IMG/VR virus record: IMGVR_UViG_3300033571_006933
Coordinates: 1 to 27,637 of that record
Source of the DNA: a virus
Strand: one strand, 5' to 3'
DNA: 27,637 bases
Position numbers and translations under genes: made by a program. Below are positions 7,816 to 14,458 of this stretch, one piece after another. The notes under the pieces are model-generated. The model was given only the letters and a program-made list of their open reading frames with translations, did not search any database and was not told where the DNA came from. Each line of letters begins with the position of its first letter. Position 1 is the first letter of the stretch.

Positions 7816-8646
7816 ATGAAATTATATATTGCAACTCCCATGTATGGAGGAATAGCAAAAAATCCGTACACAATTAGTCTTCAAAATCTAATAGTAAAGC
7901 TATCTCAGGCCGGTCACACCATTTCTACTACAACAGTGGGAAACGAGAGCTTGATTACAAGAGCTAGAAACACTCTTGTACACAAGTTCATGAGTACCGA
8001 CTGCGAAGCGCTTCTATTCATAGATGCTGACCACGGCTGGGACGCAGATGATGTACTAAAAATGATTGAGTCTGGAAAAGATTTAATTGGCGCTATCTAC
8101 CCCATGAAAGGCATCAACTGGGAAAACGTTAGAATTGCAGCTTTAGTTGGTAAAAAAGCAGAAGAACTAGAAGCCTACTCGGGATATTTTGCCATAAATC
8201 TTTTGCCAGAAAAAGACCAGCAATTTGATGTAAACCAACCATTTAAGGTAAAAGACATTGGAACTGGCATGATGTTTGTTACTAGAAAAGTTTTTGAGGA
8301 TTTAGAGCCTCACTGTAAAAAGTATAAAAATAACAATGTAGGAAACACTGGAATTGCTTTTGGTGACATGGTAACCGAGTACTTTACTACTTTTATTGAT
8401 GAAGGAGGAATTCTTTTGTCGGAAGACTATGCATTTTGCAGAATGTGGCAAAACATAGGTGGAGAAGTTTGGTCGGCTCCTTGGGTTAAAATCACCCATT
8501 CCGGAGATTATAATTTTTCAGGTCAATTTCCAAAAATGCTTGAAGCAAATAATCTTAAAAAGGCCCTCTCTGAAGCCGAAAGACTTCGAGCAGAAGCTGG
8601 ACTAAATAGTACAGAAGAAAAAGTAAAAGAACCTTCTGCAGAATGA
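7816..8646 (+). CDS. Glycosyltransferase-like protein (GT-A fold)
   Basis: A 276-residue soluble protein. It starts with a beta-strand and loop (MKLYIATPMYGG). It has a conserved-looking SLITRARNTLVHKFM segment, then the hydrophobic strand ALLFIDADHGW with a DxD-type D70-A-D72 that would bind Mn2+ and a nucleotide-sugar. Further motifs are DIGTGMMFVTRKVFE, and LSEDYAFCRMW followed by KITHSGDYNFSG, the acid and His region of many GT-A enzymes. This arrangement recurs in phage proteins annotated as glycosyltransferases, with unknown acceptors. The last 35 residues are charged and low-complexity. The gene follows the primase by 23 nt with GGATAGG upstream of its ATG, so it is in the same operon. 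Substrate is unknown. Confidence 0.7.
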   Translation: MKLYIATPMYGGIAKNPYTISLQNLIVKLSQAGHTISTTTVGNESLITRARNTLVHKFMSTDCEALLFIDADHGWDADDVLKMIESGKDLIGAIYPMKGINWENVRIAALVGKKAEELEAYSGYFAINLLPEKDQQFDVNQPFKVKDIGTGMMFVTRKVFEDLEPHCKKYKNNNVGNTGIAFGDMVTEYFTTFIDEGGILLSEDYAFCRMWQNIGGEVWSAPWVKITHSGDYNFSGQFPKMLEANNLKKALSEAERLRAEAGLNSTEEKVKEPSAE

Positions 8647-8654
8647 GAAAATAG

Positions 8655-8679
8655 AATCTAAGGGAGATACCCTTAGATT
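8655..8679 (+). promoter_or_regulatory. Perfect 10-bp stem-loop just before a ribosome site
   Basis: AATCTAAGGG (8655-8664) and CCCTTAGATT (8670-8679) pair perfectly around the 5-nt loop AGATA. It starts 8 nt after the glycosyltransferase-like gene's stop. It is followed not by a T-run but directly by GAGGT (8680-8684), the ribosome site of the mini-gene starting at TTG 8694. It is more likely an RNA processing, stability or translation-control element than an intrinsic terminator. Confidence 0.7.
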
Positions 8680-8693
8680 GAGGTAACTGAATA

Positions 8694-8810
8694 TTGGCTA
8701 ATGTAAAAGACTATATCTGTGCAGTCTGCTCAAAGCAACATGTTGTCCCTAGTTTGGCAAGAGATTGTGAGAAGAAACACCAGGTAGTAATTTTACGAAA
8801 AGCAAGCTAA
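8694..8810 (+). CDS. 38-residue Cys/His mini-protein, possible zinc-binding
   Basis: A short reading frame of 38 residues starting at TTG 8694, with an in-frame TGA immediately upstream (8688-8690) and stop TAA at 8808-8810. GAGGT (8680-8684) precedes it by 9 nt, a fair ribosome site. The protein contains C9-x2-C12, then C25-x3-H29, a CCCH-type zinc-knuckle layout (ICAVCSKQHV...RDCEKKHQV), and ends in a basic tail (LRKAS). Similar tiny zinc-ribbon proteins occur in actinophage early regions. The Cys/His spacing, ribosome site and position in a plus-strand operon support a real gene; the non-ATG start and small size keep confidence moderate. Role unknown; nucleic-acid binding is a guess. Confidence 0.6.
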   Translation: MANVKDYICAVCSKQHVVPSLARDCEKKHQVVILRKAS

Positions 8811-8811
8811 A

Positions 8812-8827
8812 ACTACATTGTTGTAGT
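8812..8827 (+). promoter_or_regulatory. 6-bp stem-loop after the mini-gene
   Basis: ACTACA (8812-8817) and TGTAGT (8822-8827) flank the loop TTGT, starting 2 nt after the mini-gene's stop. No T-run follows. It is the second of three inverted repeats in about 200 nt, which makes chance less likely than for a lone hairpin. Confidence 0.4.
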
Positions 8828-8835
8828 AACATAGT

Positions 8836-8856
8836 TTCAACCTAAGGTTGAAGGAG
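8836..8856 (+). promoter_or_regulatory. 17-bp palindrome overlapping the ribosome site of the HTH-like gene
   Basis: TTCAACCT-A-AGGTTGAA (8836-8852) is a perfect 8+1+8 palindrome. Its right arm ends in the first bases of AAGGAG (8851-8856), a strong ribosome site 6 nt before ATG 8863. As RNA it would partly pair the ribosome site; as DNA it is a fitting dimer operator. The gene just downstream encodes a possible DNA-binding protein, so autoregulation is one reading. Confidence 0.55.
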
Positions 8857-8862
8857 AGGACT

Positions 8863-9141
8863 ATGGCTCTAGCCCAACGACTAAAGACTGCTCAAGACGA
8901 GTATGTCAACAACACCACCCTATGCAAGCTCGCGTCTGTCGTATTAAGCCCAAGGCTTACGGAGGAAGACGTAGAGTATCTAACCAAAGTAATTAATACT
9001 CGTCCTGGTGACGCGGAGTATGTGCCGAACTCACGCATCTCGCAAGCGCTTCGTGACGAAGGATTTGATGTAAGCAATAGCGCAGTAGACAGGCACAAGG
9101 CAAAACGTTGCTCCTGCTACAGAAAGCCAGGAAACAAATAG
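8863..9141 (+). CDS. Small HTH-like DNA-binding protein
   Basis: A 92-residue protein. I place the start at ATG 8863, because AAGGAG (8851-8856) is ideally spaced; an in-frame TTG at 8848 would add five residues and lie inside the palindrome. Residues about 32-45 (RLTEEDVEYLTKVI) form a helix. The segment SRISQALRDEGFDVSNSAVDRHKAKRCSC looks like helix-turn-helix with a basic recognition helix (SNSAVDRHKAK) followed by CSC. Proteins with this [IL]..AL...G..VS...V.RH....C.C signature occur in actinophages and are annotated as HTH or terminase-small-subunit-like; the role here is undetermined. The stop TAG shares its G with the GTG start of the metallophosphoesterase, so the two are translationally coupled. 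Confidence 0.7.
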   Translation: MALAQRLKTAQDEYVNNTTLCKLASVVLSPRLTEEDVEYLTKVINTRPGDAEYVPNSRISQALRDEGFDVSNSAVDRHKAKRCSCYRKPGNK

Positions 9142-10337
9142 TGTCAATCTCGGAAAGACTAGAAAAACTTCGCTCACCTGGCGTGAGTGGGTCAGATACA
9201 AAAGTTATTAAGCAACCAGAAGACTGGCGTCCAAGGATGGACATTGACAGCCAGCGCGGCGGATTTGTTGTTGGCTCTCCGAGACCAGAGCACGAAATGG
9301 TAGACGCCACTACTGTATTAACCGAGTTCGGACTAAATCCAGCGGAATGGGCAGTAACTTCTCTGAGAAGAGGTAAGTGGCAAAAGTTTGATGGTGAGTG
9401 GCTAGAGTCAGTTCGAGTAAATATAGTTCCAGCAAACTATATGGCTACTGACAATCTTGACTTAGAGCAACTGGTTGATCACATTAAAAAGTGGCGTCCC
9501 GCTAAAGGAACTAAAAAGTCCACCGGCGAGGGCGCTTTTCTTATTGCGCCTAGCGACCAGCAGATTGGTAAAAAAGCCAACGGTGAAGGAACGGGTCAAT
9601 CTGTAGATAGAATTCTCGCTCTTACAGAAAAAGCTGTAAATCGGTTTTCACAAAATCTTAAAGCTGGAATAAACCCTGGAACAATATGCCTAGCATTACT
9701 AGGGGACCACGTAGAGGGAACTACAAGTCAGAATGGAAGACTCCAAGGACAAGCAGCTTCAGACCTTGGAATAACCGAGCAAACCAGAGTTGCTAGACGC
9801 CTTCTCCTTGCTCAAGTTAAAGCTTTTGCACCACTTGTAGATAAGTTAATAGTTCCTGTCATAAATGGAAACCACGATGAAGCAACTCGTCAAGTTGTTA
9901 CCGACCCAGCTGATGGTTGGAACGTAGAAATTGCTTCTGCTGTTCAAGATATCTGTGCTGAAAATTCAGAACTATCTCACGTAGAATTTAGGTACCCGAG
10001 CAGCGGACACCAGACACTAACAATAGATGTTGAGGGAACCATGATTGGAATGTTCCACGGACACCAAGCAAATCAGAATAATACACTTAGATATTTATCT
10101 CAGCAAGCTGCGGGCCAAACAGCTTTAGGGCAAGCAGACATTTGGATATCTGGACACTTTCACAACTTTAAAACTATGGATATTGGCGAGCGTTTATGGA
10201 TACAAGCTCCAACCACCGACCCAGGAAGTGAGTGGTTTAGAGATAGAGCTGGAATGAATTCTAAGCCAGGACTTCTAACATTGATGGTAGGCGGCAGTTA
10301 TGAGCCTAGAGAACACATCTGCGTTTTAGGATTGTAA
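9141..10337 (+). CDS. Calcineurin-like metallophosphoesterase
   Basis: A 398-residue protein when started at GTG 9141, which overlaps the upstream TAG by one base with CCAGGA 8 nt before it; an upstream in-frame TTG at 9108 has no ribosome site. About 120 residues of variable N-terminal region precede the catalytic domain. Phosphoesterase motifs in order are SDQQIGK (D139), LLGDHVEG (D189, E192), INGNHDE (N244-H245-D246), MFHGH (H306) and SGHFHNF (H339, H341). The first motif is DxQ instead of the classical DxH, as in many actinophage members. Such enzymes cut phosphodiesters or phosphomonoesters, often in nucleic acids, with two metal ions. Nuclease or nucleotide-processing in replication is likely but unproven. 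The next gene's ATG follows the stop with no gap. Confidence 0.88.
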   Translation: MSISERLEKLRSPGVSGSDTKVIKQPEDWRPRMDIDSQRGGFVVGSPRPEHEMVDATTVLTEFGLNPAEWAVTSLRRGKWQKFDGEWLESVRVNIVPANYMATDNLDLEQLVDHIKKWRPAKGTKKSTGEGAFLIAPSDQQIGKKANGEGTGQSVDRILALTEKAVNRFSQNLKAGINPGTICLALLGDHVEGTTSQNGRLQGQAASDLGITEQTRVARRLLLAQVKAFAPLVDKLIVPVINGNHDEATRQVVTDPADGWNVEIASAVQDICAENSELSHVEFRYPSSGHQTLTIDVEGTMIGMFHGHQANQNNTLRYLSQQAAGQTALGQADIWISGHFHNFKTMDIGERLWIQAPTTDPGSEWFRDRAGMNSKPGLLTLMVGGSYEPREHICVLGL

Positions 10338-11405
10338 ATGAAAGTAGCAGTCTATACAATTGCGCTGAACGAAGAAAAATTTGTAGAGCGATGGTATGAA
10401 AGTGCTAAAGATGCTGATTATCTTTTAATCGCTGACACCGGGAGCACAGATGGAACTCAAGAAACTGCTCAAAAACTTGGAATAAATGTAATCACTGTAG
10501 CAGTTAGACCTTGGCGATTTGACGATGCTAGGAATGCTTCTTTAGTTGCAATTCCAGAAGATATTGATTATTGCATAGCTTTGGATATGGATGAAATTTT
10601 ACTTCCAGGCTGGAAAAAAGAATTAGAAAAAGCCCTTAAAAATAATTGGACTAGGCCTAGATATAAATACACTTGGAGCTGGACTGATTCAGAGGAGACA
10701 ATTCCAGGCCTTCAATACGGCGGCGATAAGATTCATGCTAGAAAAGGCTACAGATGGACTCACCCAGTCCACGAAGTATTAAAGACCTATGGGAGTACAG
10801 AAGAGACTCAAGGGTGGGTGGGCCTAGAAATACATCACCACCCAGACAATACAAAGTCTAGGGGTCAGTACTTTCCGCTGCTGGCAATGGCAGTTGCAGA
10901 GGCACCAAATGATGATAGAAACGCCTATTATTACGCTAGAGAGCTTTACTTTAACGGGATGTATAAAGAGGCCTCCGAGCAATTTAAACGCCACCTAGGG
11001 CTTCCTACGGCCGTTTGGGGGCCAGAAAGAGCCGCATCCATGAGATACCTAGCAAAGCTCGAGCCAGACGCAAGAAAAGAGTGGCTAACCAAAGCACACC
11101 TAGAAGCACCCCACAGAAGAGAGGCCTTAGTGGAGCTTGCTCAGCACATGTACGAGACTAAAAACTGGGAGCAATGCCTGGAGTATGCTAAAAGAGCGTT
11201 AGATATCAAAGAAAAACCATTAGATTATTTATGTGAAGATTTTGCCTGGGGCTGGCTCCCATGGGACTTAGCAGCAATTTCCTCATACTATATTGGCAAT
11301 TATAACCAAGCTTTAAAGTATGGAAATACTGCGTGTCAGTTAAATCCATTTGATGAAAGACTAAAAACTAATCTTCGCTATTATTCTGTAAAAGTTTCTT
11401 CTTAA
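10338..11405 (+). CDS. GT2 glycosyltransferase with C-terminal TPR-like repeats
   Basis: A 355-residue protein starting immediately after the phosphoesterase stop. The N-terminal GT-A domain has VAVYTIALNEEKFVERW, LIADTGSTDGT (residues 30-40, the nucleotide-binding segment of family 2) and ALDMDE with D83-x-D85 for metal. RKGYRWTHPVHEVL and IHHHPDN further along match the WaaE/SunS-like GT2 branch. From about residue 195 to the end, helical repeats resemble TPRs (RNAYYYARELYFNGMYKEASEQFKRHL, WEQCLEYAKRALDI, YYIGNYNQALKYGNTACQLNP). GT2-TPR proteins glycosylate peptides or cell-surface glycans; the acceptor here is unknown. The last 38 bases overlap the 3' end of the convergent whiB-like gene. 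Confidence 0.85.
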   Translation: MKVAVYTIALNEEKFVERWYESAKDADYLLIADTGSTDGTQETAQKLGINVITVAVRPWRFDDARNASLVAIPEDIDYCIALDMDEILLPGWKKELEKALKNNWTRPRYKYTWSWTDSEETIPGLQYGGDKIHARKGYRWTHPVHEVLKTYGSTEETQGWVGLEIHHHPDNTKSRGQYFPLLAMAVAEAPNDDRNAYYYARELYFNGMYKEASEQFKRHLGLPTAVWGPERAASMRYLAKLEPDARKEWLTKAHLEAPHRREALVELAQHMYETKNWEQCLEYAKRALDIKEKPLDYLCEDFAWGWLPWDLAAISSYYIGNYNQALKYGNTACQLNPFDERLKTNLRYYSVKVSS

Positions 11406-11847
11406 TTTCTATAGAATGGTAAGCATCTACAGCATTGGCGCTAGTCCTGCTTTGCCAAGTGAAATGGCAGTCATCACATCGTACAATTTTCATTGTTGAC
11501 CACCTTCCGCCCTCCGGTCTATCTACTGTTGCAGTTTTTAGCTTGTCAGTTTTAGCTTTGCAATATGGGCACAAAGGAAATCTTTTATATCTCATTTCCT
11601 GGCCGTCCCAATTGACGGATAGGGTATTTCTTATTTGTTTGTAATCAAGACCGCCCCAAATACCCCAAAGCTGCTTGTTGTCTAGAGCCCACTTAAGGCA
11701 GTCTTTTCTAACAGGACATTGATTACATATCTTTTTTGCTTCCCACTGTTGGGACGGCTTATTGGCAAAAAAGTTATTTATCTTATTTCTATTTTCATAT
11801 TTAGAGCATTCAGCATCTTCATGCCACTCTGGAGAATCAAAGAACAT
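11368..11847 (-). CDS. whiB: WhiB-family Fe-S regulator with C-terminal zinc-ribbon extension
   Basis: A 159-residue protein. The N-terminal WhiB-like domain has four cluster cysteines C14, C41, C44 and C50 (ICNQCPVRKDC) followed by the GIWGG turn at 62-66. WhiB proteins carry an oxygen/NO-sensitive [4Fe-4S] cluster, bind the primary sigma factor and alter transcription; phage members can repress host whiB genes. Beyond the domain, which usually ends after a short basic tail, about 70 more residues contain CPYC (93-96) and CDDC (124-127), a two-knuckle zinc-ribbon layout. This extra module is unusual. WhiB is restricted to Actinobacteria and their viruses, so it gives the host range. It overlaps the upstream gene by 11 nt and is last in the minus unit. 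Confidence 0.85.
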   Translation of the reverse strand: MFFDSPEWHEDAECSKYENRNKINNFFANKPSQQWEAKKICNQCPVRKDCLKWALDNKQLWGIWGGLDYKQIRNTLSVNWDGQEMRYKRFPLCPYCKAKTDKLKTATVDRPEGGRWSTMKIVRCDDCHFTWQSRTSANAVDAYHSIEIKKKLLQNNSED

Positions 11848-12175
11848 ATGGCACCTCTACAAAAGTAGCGTCCCAGTCGTAATTAGGGTCAGATTCATTG
11901 CAATATATTGGAAATCTTTCATCCCCGTCGTCATAGTAATATCCAGCTCTAGACACCCATGCCAAATTTATTAAGTTGTAGCCATCAAATAAAGAAGTAG
12001 CTATTCCCTCCCTTTGAAGCTGTCTGGCCAAAGATTTTTTAGCAATATCATCAGATTCTAAATAAATATGCTCATTTAAATAAAAAATTATAGAGTCAGA
12101 ATGAAATTTACTGGGAAAGTCATCACCCTCCCAGATAAGCCAAATCGGGTCAGCAATTATCTTTTTACGTCTCAT
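11837..12175 (-). CDS. Hypothetical protein of 112 residues
   Basis: An unrecognised protein that starts basic (MRRKKIIADPIWLIWEGDDF). It has a helical middle (DDIAKKSLARQLQREGIA) and an aromatic, acidic C-terminal half (RAGYYYDDGDERFP, DWDATFVEVPYVL). No catalytic motif, membrane helix or Cys pair is visible. The ATG lies inside a perfect 17-bp palindrome and has no clear ribosome site: the nearest purine-rich GGAG is over 20 nt upstream. Its end overlaps the whiB-like start by 11 nt, so it is coupled to that gene. Coding is supported by the uninterrupted frame and its fit between tightly packed genes. Confidence 0.6.
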   Translation of the reverse strand: MRRKKIIADPIWLIWEGDDFPSKFHSDSIIFYLNEHIYLESDDIAKKSLARQLQREGIATSLFDGYNLINLAWVSRAGYYYDDGDERFPIYCNESDPNYDWDATFVEVPYVL

Positions 12176-12189
12176 ACATTAAATGTATG
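12173..12189 (-). promoter_or_regulatory. Perfect 17-bp palindrome over a start codon
   Basis: CATACATT-A-AATGTATG is an exact 8+1+8 palindrome. Positions 12173-12175 are the start codon (minus strand ATG) of the 112-residue gene. In the transcript the start codon would be paired. It has the same 8+1+8 geometry as the palindrome at 8836-8852, with different bases. Confidence 0.6.
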
Positions 12190-12215
12190 GGCAACTCCAG
12201 TAAACTTACCGTAAA

Positions 12216-12707
12216 TTACAAAACTGGCCAGATGTAATCATAAGACTCCGGTCGCTTGCCAGTATCCTCAGGCCACCCAAACTGTGAGTACCACTCATAG
12301 TCTTTGTTAAGTAGGGCTAATCGGTGACTTGATGCGATTTTGTCGAACAGGTCTTTATCACGCATCCATTCCGGATATCTGTGGCTTTCGGCCGTTATTC
12401 TTCCAAGCTTGACTGCCTGTATGTAGGTGGTAATTGCTTTGTCAGCTATAGTGGATTTATAGCCGCGCTTCTCCCACTCCATAACCATTTTTACTATGTA
12501 GACAAGAAGAGCGCCTTCGTGGCCCCGCCACATTTTAACGGCGGGGTGGTTGCGCCAGCCTTTAGCTGTGCGGTGATTTCCCTGTGGGTCCAGTTCCACA
12601 AGGTTCATTAGAATTTGCCAGCCCTCTAGGGCCTGCTTATTGAGCCTGGCGCGGTCAAGAACCTGTGCGGTGTCCGCCGAGCCAAATAGCGGTACAAATG
12701 TTTGCAT
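12216..12707 (-). CDS. Pyr_excise-like protein (pyrimidine-dimer DNA glycosylase family)
   Basis: A 163-residue protein. The sequence MQTFVPLFGSADTAQVLDRARLNKQALEGWQIL, then GWRNHPAVKMWRGHEGALLVYI and MEWEKRGYKST, matches the actinobacterial MSMEG_6728-type branch of the Pyr_excise family. Its best-known member is T4 endonuclease V (DenV), which removes the base and nicks at UV dimers. DenV uses a Thr exposed at the N-terminus (Thr2) as the nucleophile; here position 2 is Gln and Thr is third, so the DenV mechanism cannot be assumed. Conserved RLNKQ, H/P and RG residues remain. A repair or DNA-modification role is likely. The family is usually about 140-160 residues, so it is full length. Confidence 0.75.
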   Translation of the reverse strand: MQTFVPLFGSADTAQVLDRARLNKQALEGWQILMNLVELDPQGNHRTAKGWRNHPAVKMWRGHEGALLVYIVKMVMEWEKRGYKSTIADKAITTYIQAVKLGRITAESHRYPEWMRDKDLFDKIASSHRLALLNKDYEWYSQFGWPEDTGKRPESYDYIWPVL

Positions 12708-12728
12708 GACTACAAGCTAGCAAAGACT

Positions 12729-12992
12729 TTAAGATTTGTCAAATCCAAATGGTTTGGCTACGCTCTGTTTTAGTGACCCATAAACTACTACCTGAAAAAT
12801 GCCAGTTTCCACTGACTGTTCAATTTCTACTAGTGTTTCGGCCTCCGGATATGAAACTTTAAGCTCTAAAGAAACCTTATTTTCTACGTCTTCTTCTGGA
12901 ATACCTAGAAATCTGCCAACTTCAGCTATAGCAGTCTTTTTTGCTTTATCTAAAGTATTAGCAAGTATTTTTAGCTCAAAGCTAGTTCGCAT
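12729..12992 (-). CDS. Hypothetical protein of 87 residues
   Basis: A small protein with an alternating pattern: strand (MRTSFELKILANT), helix (LDKAKKTAIAEVGRFLGI), then paired strands (VSLELKVSYP, VEIEQSV, FQVVVYGSL). This suggests a compact alpha/beta fold of ferredoxin-like size. No catalytic motif is evident. The ATG shares its A with the last base of the upstream stop (TAATG), and AAGGAAG lies 6 nt ahead, so translation is coupled. Similar small proteins are common in actinophage minus operons; function unknown. Confidence 0.65.
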   Translation of the reverse strand: MRTSFELKILANTLDKAKKTAIAEVGRFLGIPEEDVENKVSLELKVSYPEAETLVEIEQSVETGIFQVVVYGSLKQSVAKPFGFDKS

Positions 12993-13426
12993 TACTGCTT
13001 CCTTACGCGCTTCTCTAGTTTGTATGGGGAGTAGTGGACGCCCCTAAGTTCTGGCTTTTTTCCGTCGGTGTCATTGAAGATGACGTCTCCATAACGAACT
13101 GCAACCACTGTGCCGCGGCGGCCGTTGTGTATGGGTCCGAGCTTGTCTGAGTAAGCATCTGCCTTAACTCTGACGATATCTCCAACGACGATTTGTCCTG
13201 GCTGGAGCGGGGTCCATGTGTAGTCATTTTCGTTTTCTTCTATCTTTAGTGTGTGCCCTCGGGCTATAGCCGGGAAAACAGTTAAAACTTCTTCGGTCAT
13301 GTTTTCGCTAAGTTCTGGAATCTCATTCCAAGCTTCTAGTAGACGCATAATTGCTTTACCAGAGCCAACTTTAACCTTGGCGGCCTCGAGCTGTTCGGCT
13401 ACCCAATCTCTATCAATCTGTGGCAT
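12992..13426 (-). CDS. Hypothetical protein with SH3/KOW-like beta-barrel segment
   Basis: A 144-residue protein. The first 60 residues are helical (DRDWVAEQLEAAKVKVGSG...IMRLLEAWNEI). The C-terminal half looks like a small beta-barrel of SH3/KOW type: PGQIVVGDIVRVKADAY, then HNGRRGTVVAVRYGDVIFN, then VHYSPYKLEKRV. Such barrels bind nucleic acid or protein, but the partner is unknown. The start has GAGAGGA about 11 nt upstream. It overlaps the next gene by 1 nt and lies 6 nt after the glycosyltransferase-like gene, all in one unit. Confidence 0.65.
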   Translation of the reverse strand: MPQIDRDWVAEQLEAAKVKVGSGKAIMRLLEAWNEIPELSENMTEEVLTVFPAIARGHTLKIEENENDYTWTPLQPGQIVVGDIVRVKADAYSDKLGPIHNGRRGTVVAVRYGDVIFNDTDGKKPELRGVHYSPYKLEKRVRKQ

Positions 13427-13432
13427 TTAAGG

Positions 13433-14437
13433 TTATATCCTCTCTAATGTAGATACTATCAGAATTTTTTCTATTTCATCTTGTAATTCTTTATTTGATG
13501 GCAATGCTTCTAAATATACCCCCCGCTGGGTGGATGCCAACTGCTGTCTTTGAGCAGGAGACATATCTTCTATTTGGTAGGGAAGCAACGACCAGCTATC
13601 ACTAAAGTTTTTAGTGTCTTGCCAATAGGTTGCAATTGGGGTTGATGTGTTTAGAGCTTGAATAATTCTATAATTCCACCAAGTTGTTGAATTTCTTTCT
13701 TGAGGGGGAAGAATTAGGCCTATTCCGCTTCTTATAGTTTCTAAAGCATAATTATCATCGGTTTTTCTTCCTAGTTTTGTAGGCTCTTTTGGAAACACTG
13801 TTGATTTATTTAAAGTATCTATCCAGCTGCTTTTTATGTTTTCAACTGACCAATAATCTTTTCTACCAATTCGAGGAGATTCTGGTTCAATATACAGTGA
13901 ATCAAAGTTTAGGCCAATAACTTTGTTTTTGGTGCCGAAACCTAGAATCGACGATATCTTTTCGTCACTATTCCAAGGTAGGGAAGGGTAAATAATGGTT
14001 GGCCACTCTGATACGAGCATATGTGCAACGGCTTTTTCTACAATAGCTGGATTTTTTAAAACCTTTTGATATCCCTCTCTTTTAGCATAAAAATTGCCAA
14101 AAAGAATTGAAGGGTTTTTAACAGACGCAGCTATGCTGTTTTTATACTGCCAAACCTGAGGGCTGTCTACAACTAGTTTTAGTTTTGGAGAGTCAAACAT
14201 TAGACCCAAAACATGGAGTGCTCCGTAGAGTTTGTTAGCACTAAGAGATGTTGGTGGCAGCATGCCAAAAATAATTTGATCGTATTTTTCTAAATCATCT
14301 CTAGTCCAAGATACGTCGGGCGACTTCCAAACAACCTCGCCGTACTGAGATAGAAAAGAATCTAAAATGCTAAAAAAACTAACATTAGATGGTTTCTTAC
14401 AGTGATGGGAGCCCATACCAGTAAATAATATTTTCAT
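13433..14437 (-). CDS. Putative glycosyltransferase (GT-B-like)
   Basis: A 334-residue protein beginning with the Rossmann-like MKILFTGMGSHHCKKP and continuing with YDQIIFGMLPPTSLSANKLYGALHVLGLM. The C-terminal half has SGIGLILPPQERNSTTWWNYRIIQALNTSTPIATYW. The G.GL..P......WW..R..QAL..gTPI pattern is typical of the donor-binding helix-loop of GT-B enzymes. No substrate can be inferred. It follows the SSB-like gene after a 59-bp gap that contains a strong hairpin. The weak ribosome site (TTTTGGA) and the hairpin suggest reduced or separate expression relative to the upstream replication genes. It is the third sugar-transferase candidate in the window and the only one on this strand. Confidence 0.6.
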   Translation of the reverse strand: MKILFTGMGSHHCKKPSNVSFFSILDSFLSQYGEVVWKSPDVSWTRDDLEKYDQIIFGMLPPTSLSANKLYGALHVLGLMFDSPKLKLVVDSPQVWQYKNSIAASVKNPSILFGNFYAKREGYQKVLKNPAIVEKAVAHMLVSEWPTIIYPSLPWNSDEKISSILGFGTKNKVIGLNFDSLYIEPESPRIGRKDYWSVENIKSSWIDTLNKSTVFPKEPTKLGRKTDDNYALETIRSGIGLILPPQERNSTTWWNYRIIQALNTSTPIATYWQDTKNFSDSWSLLPYQIEDMSPAQRQQLASTQRGVYLEALPSNKELQDEIEKILIVSTLERI

Positions 14438-14458
14438 TTTAAATCCAAAATTAGTTTG

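Noticed and set aside
8848-8862. TTG 8848 as start of the HTH-like gene
   Set aside because: The TTG is inside the palindrome, while AAGGAG lies 6 nt before ATG 8863.
9108-9140. TTG 9108 as start of the phosphoesterase
   Set aside because: No ribosome site, and it would overlap the HTH-like gene by 34 nt; GTG 9141 overlaps the TAG by one base as in coupled genes.
11407-11416. TTCTATAGAA palindrome between the convergent genes as a bidirectional terminator
   Set aside because: No loop, AT-rich and only 5 bp per arm; it also lies within the whiB-like coding region.
12187-12237. 16-codon plus-strand frame beginning in the start-codon palindrome
   Set aside because: Too short, no ribosome site, and antisense to the minus-strand operon.
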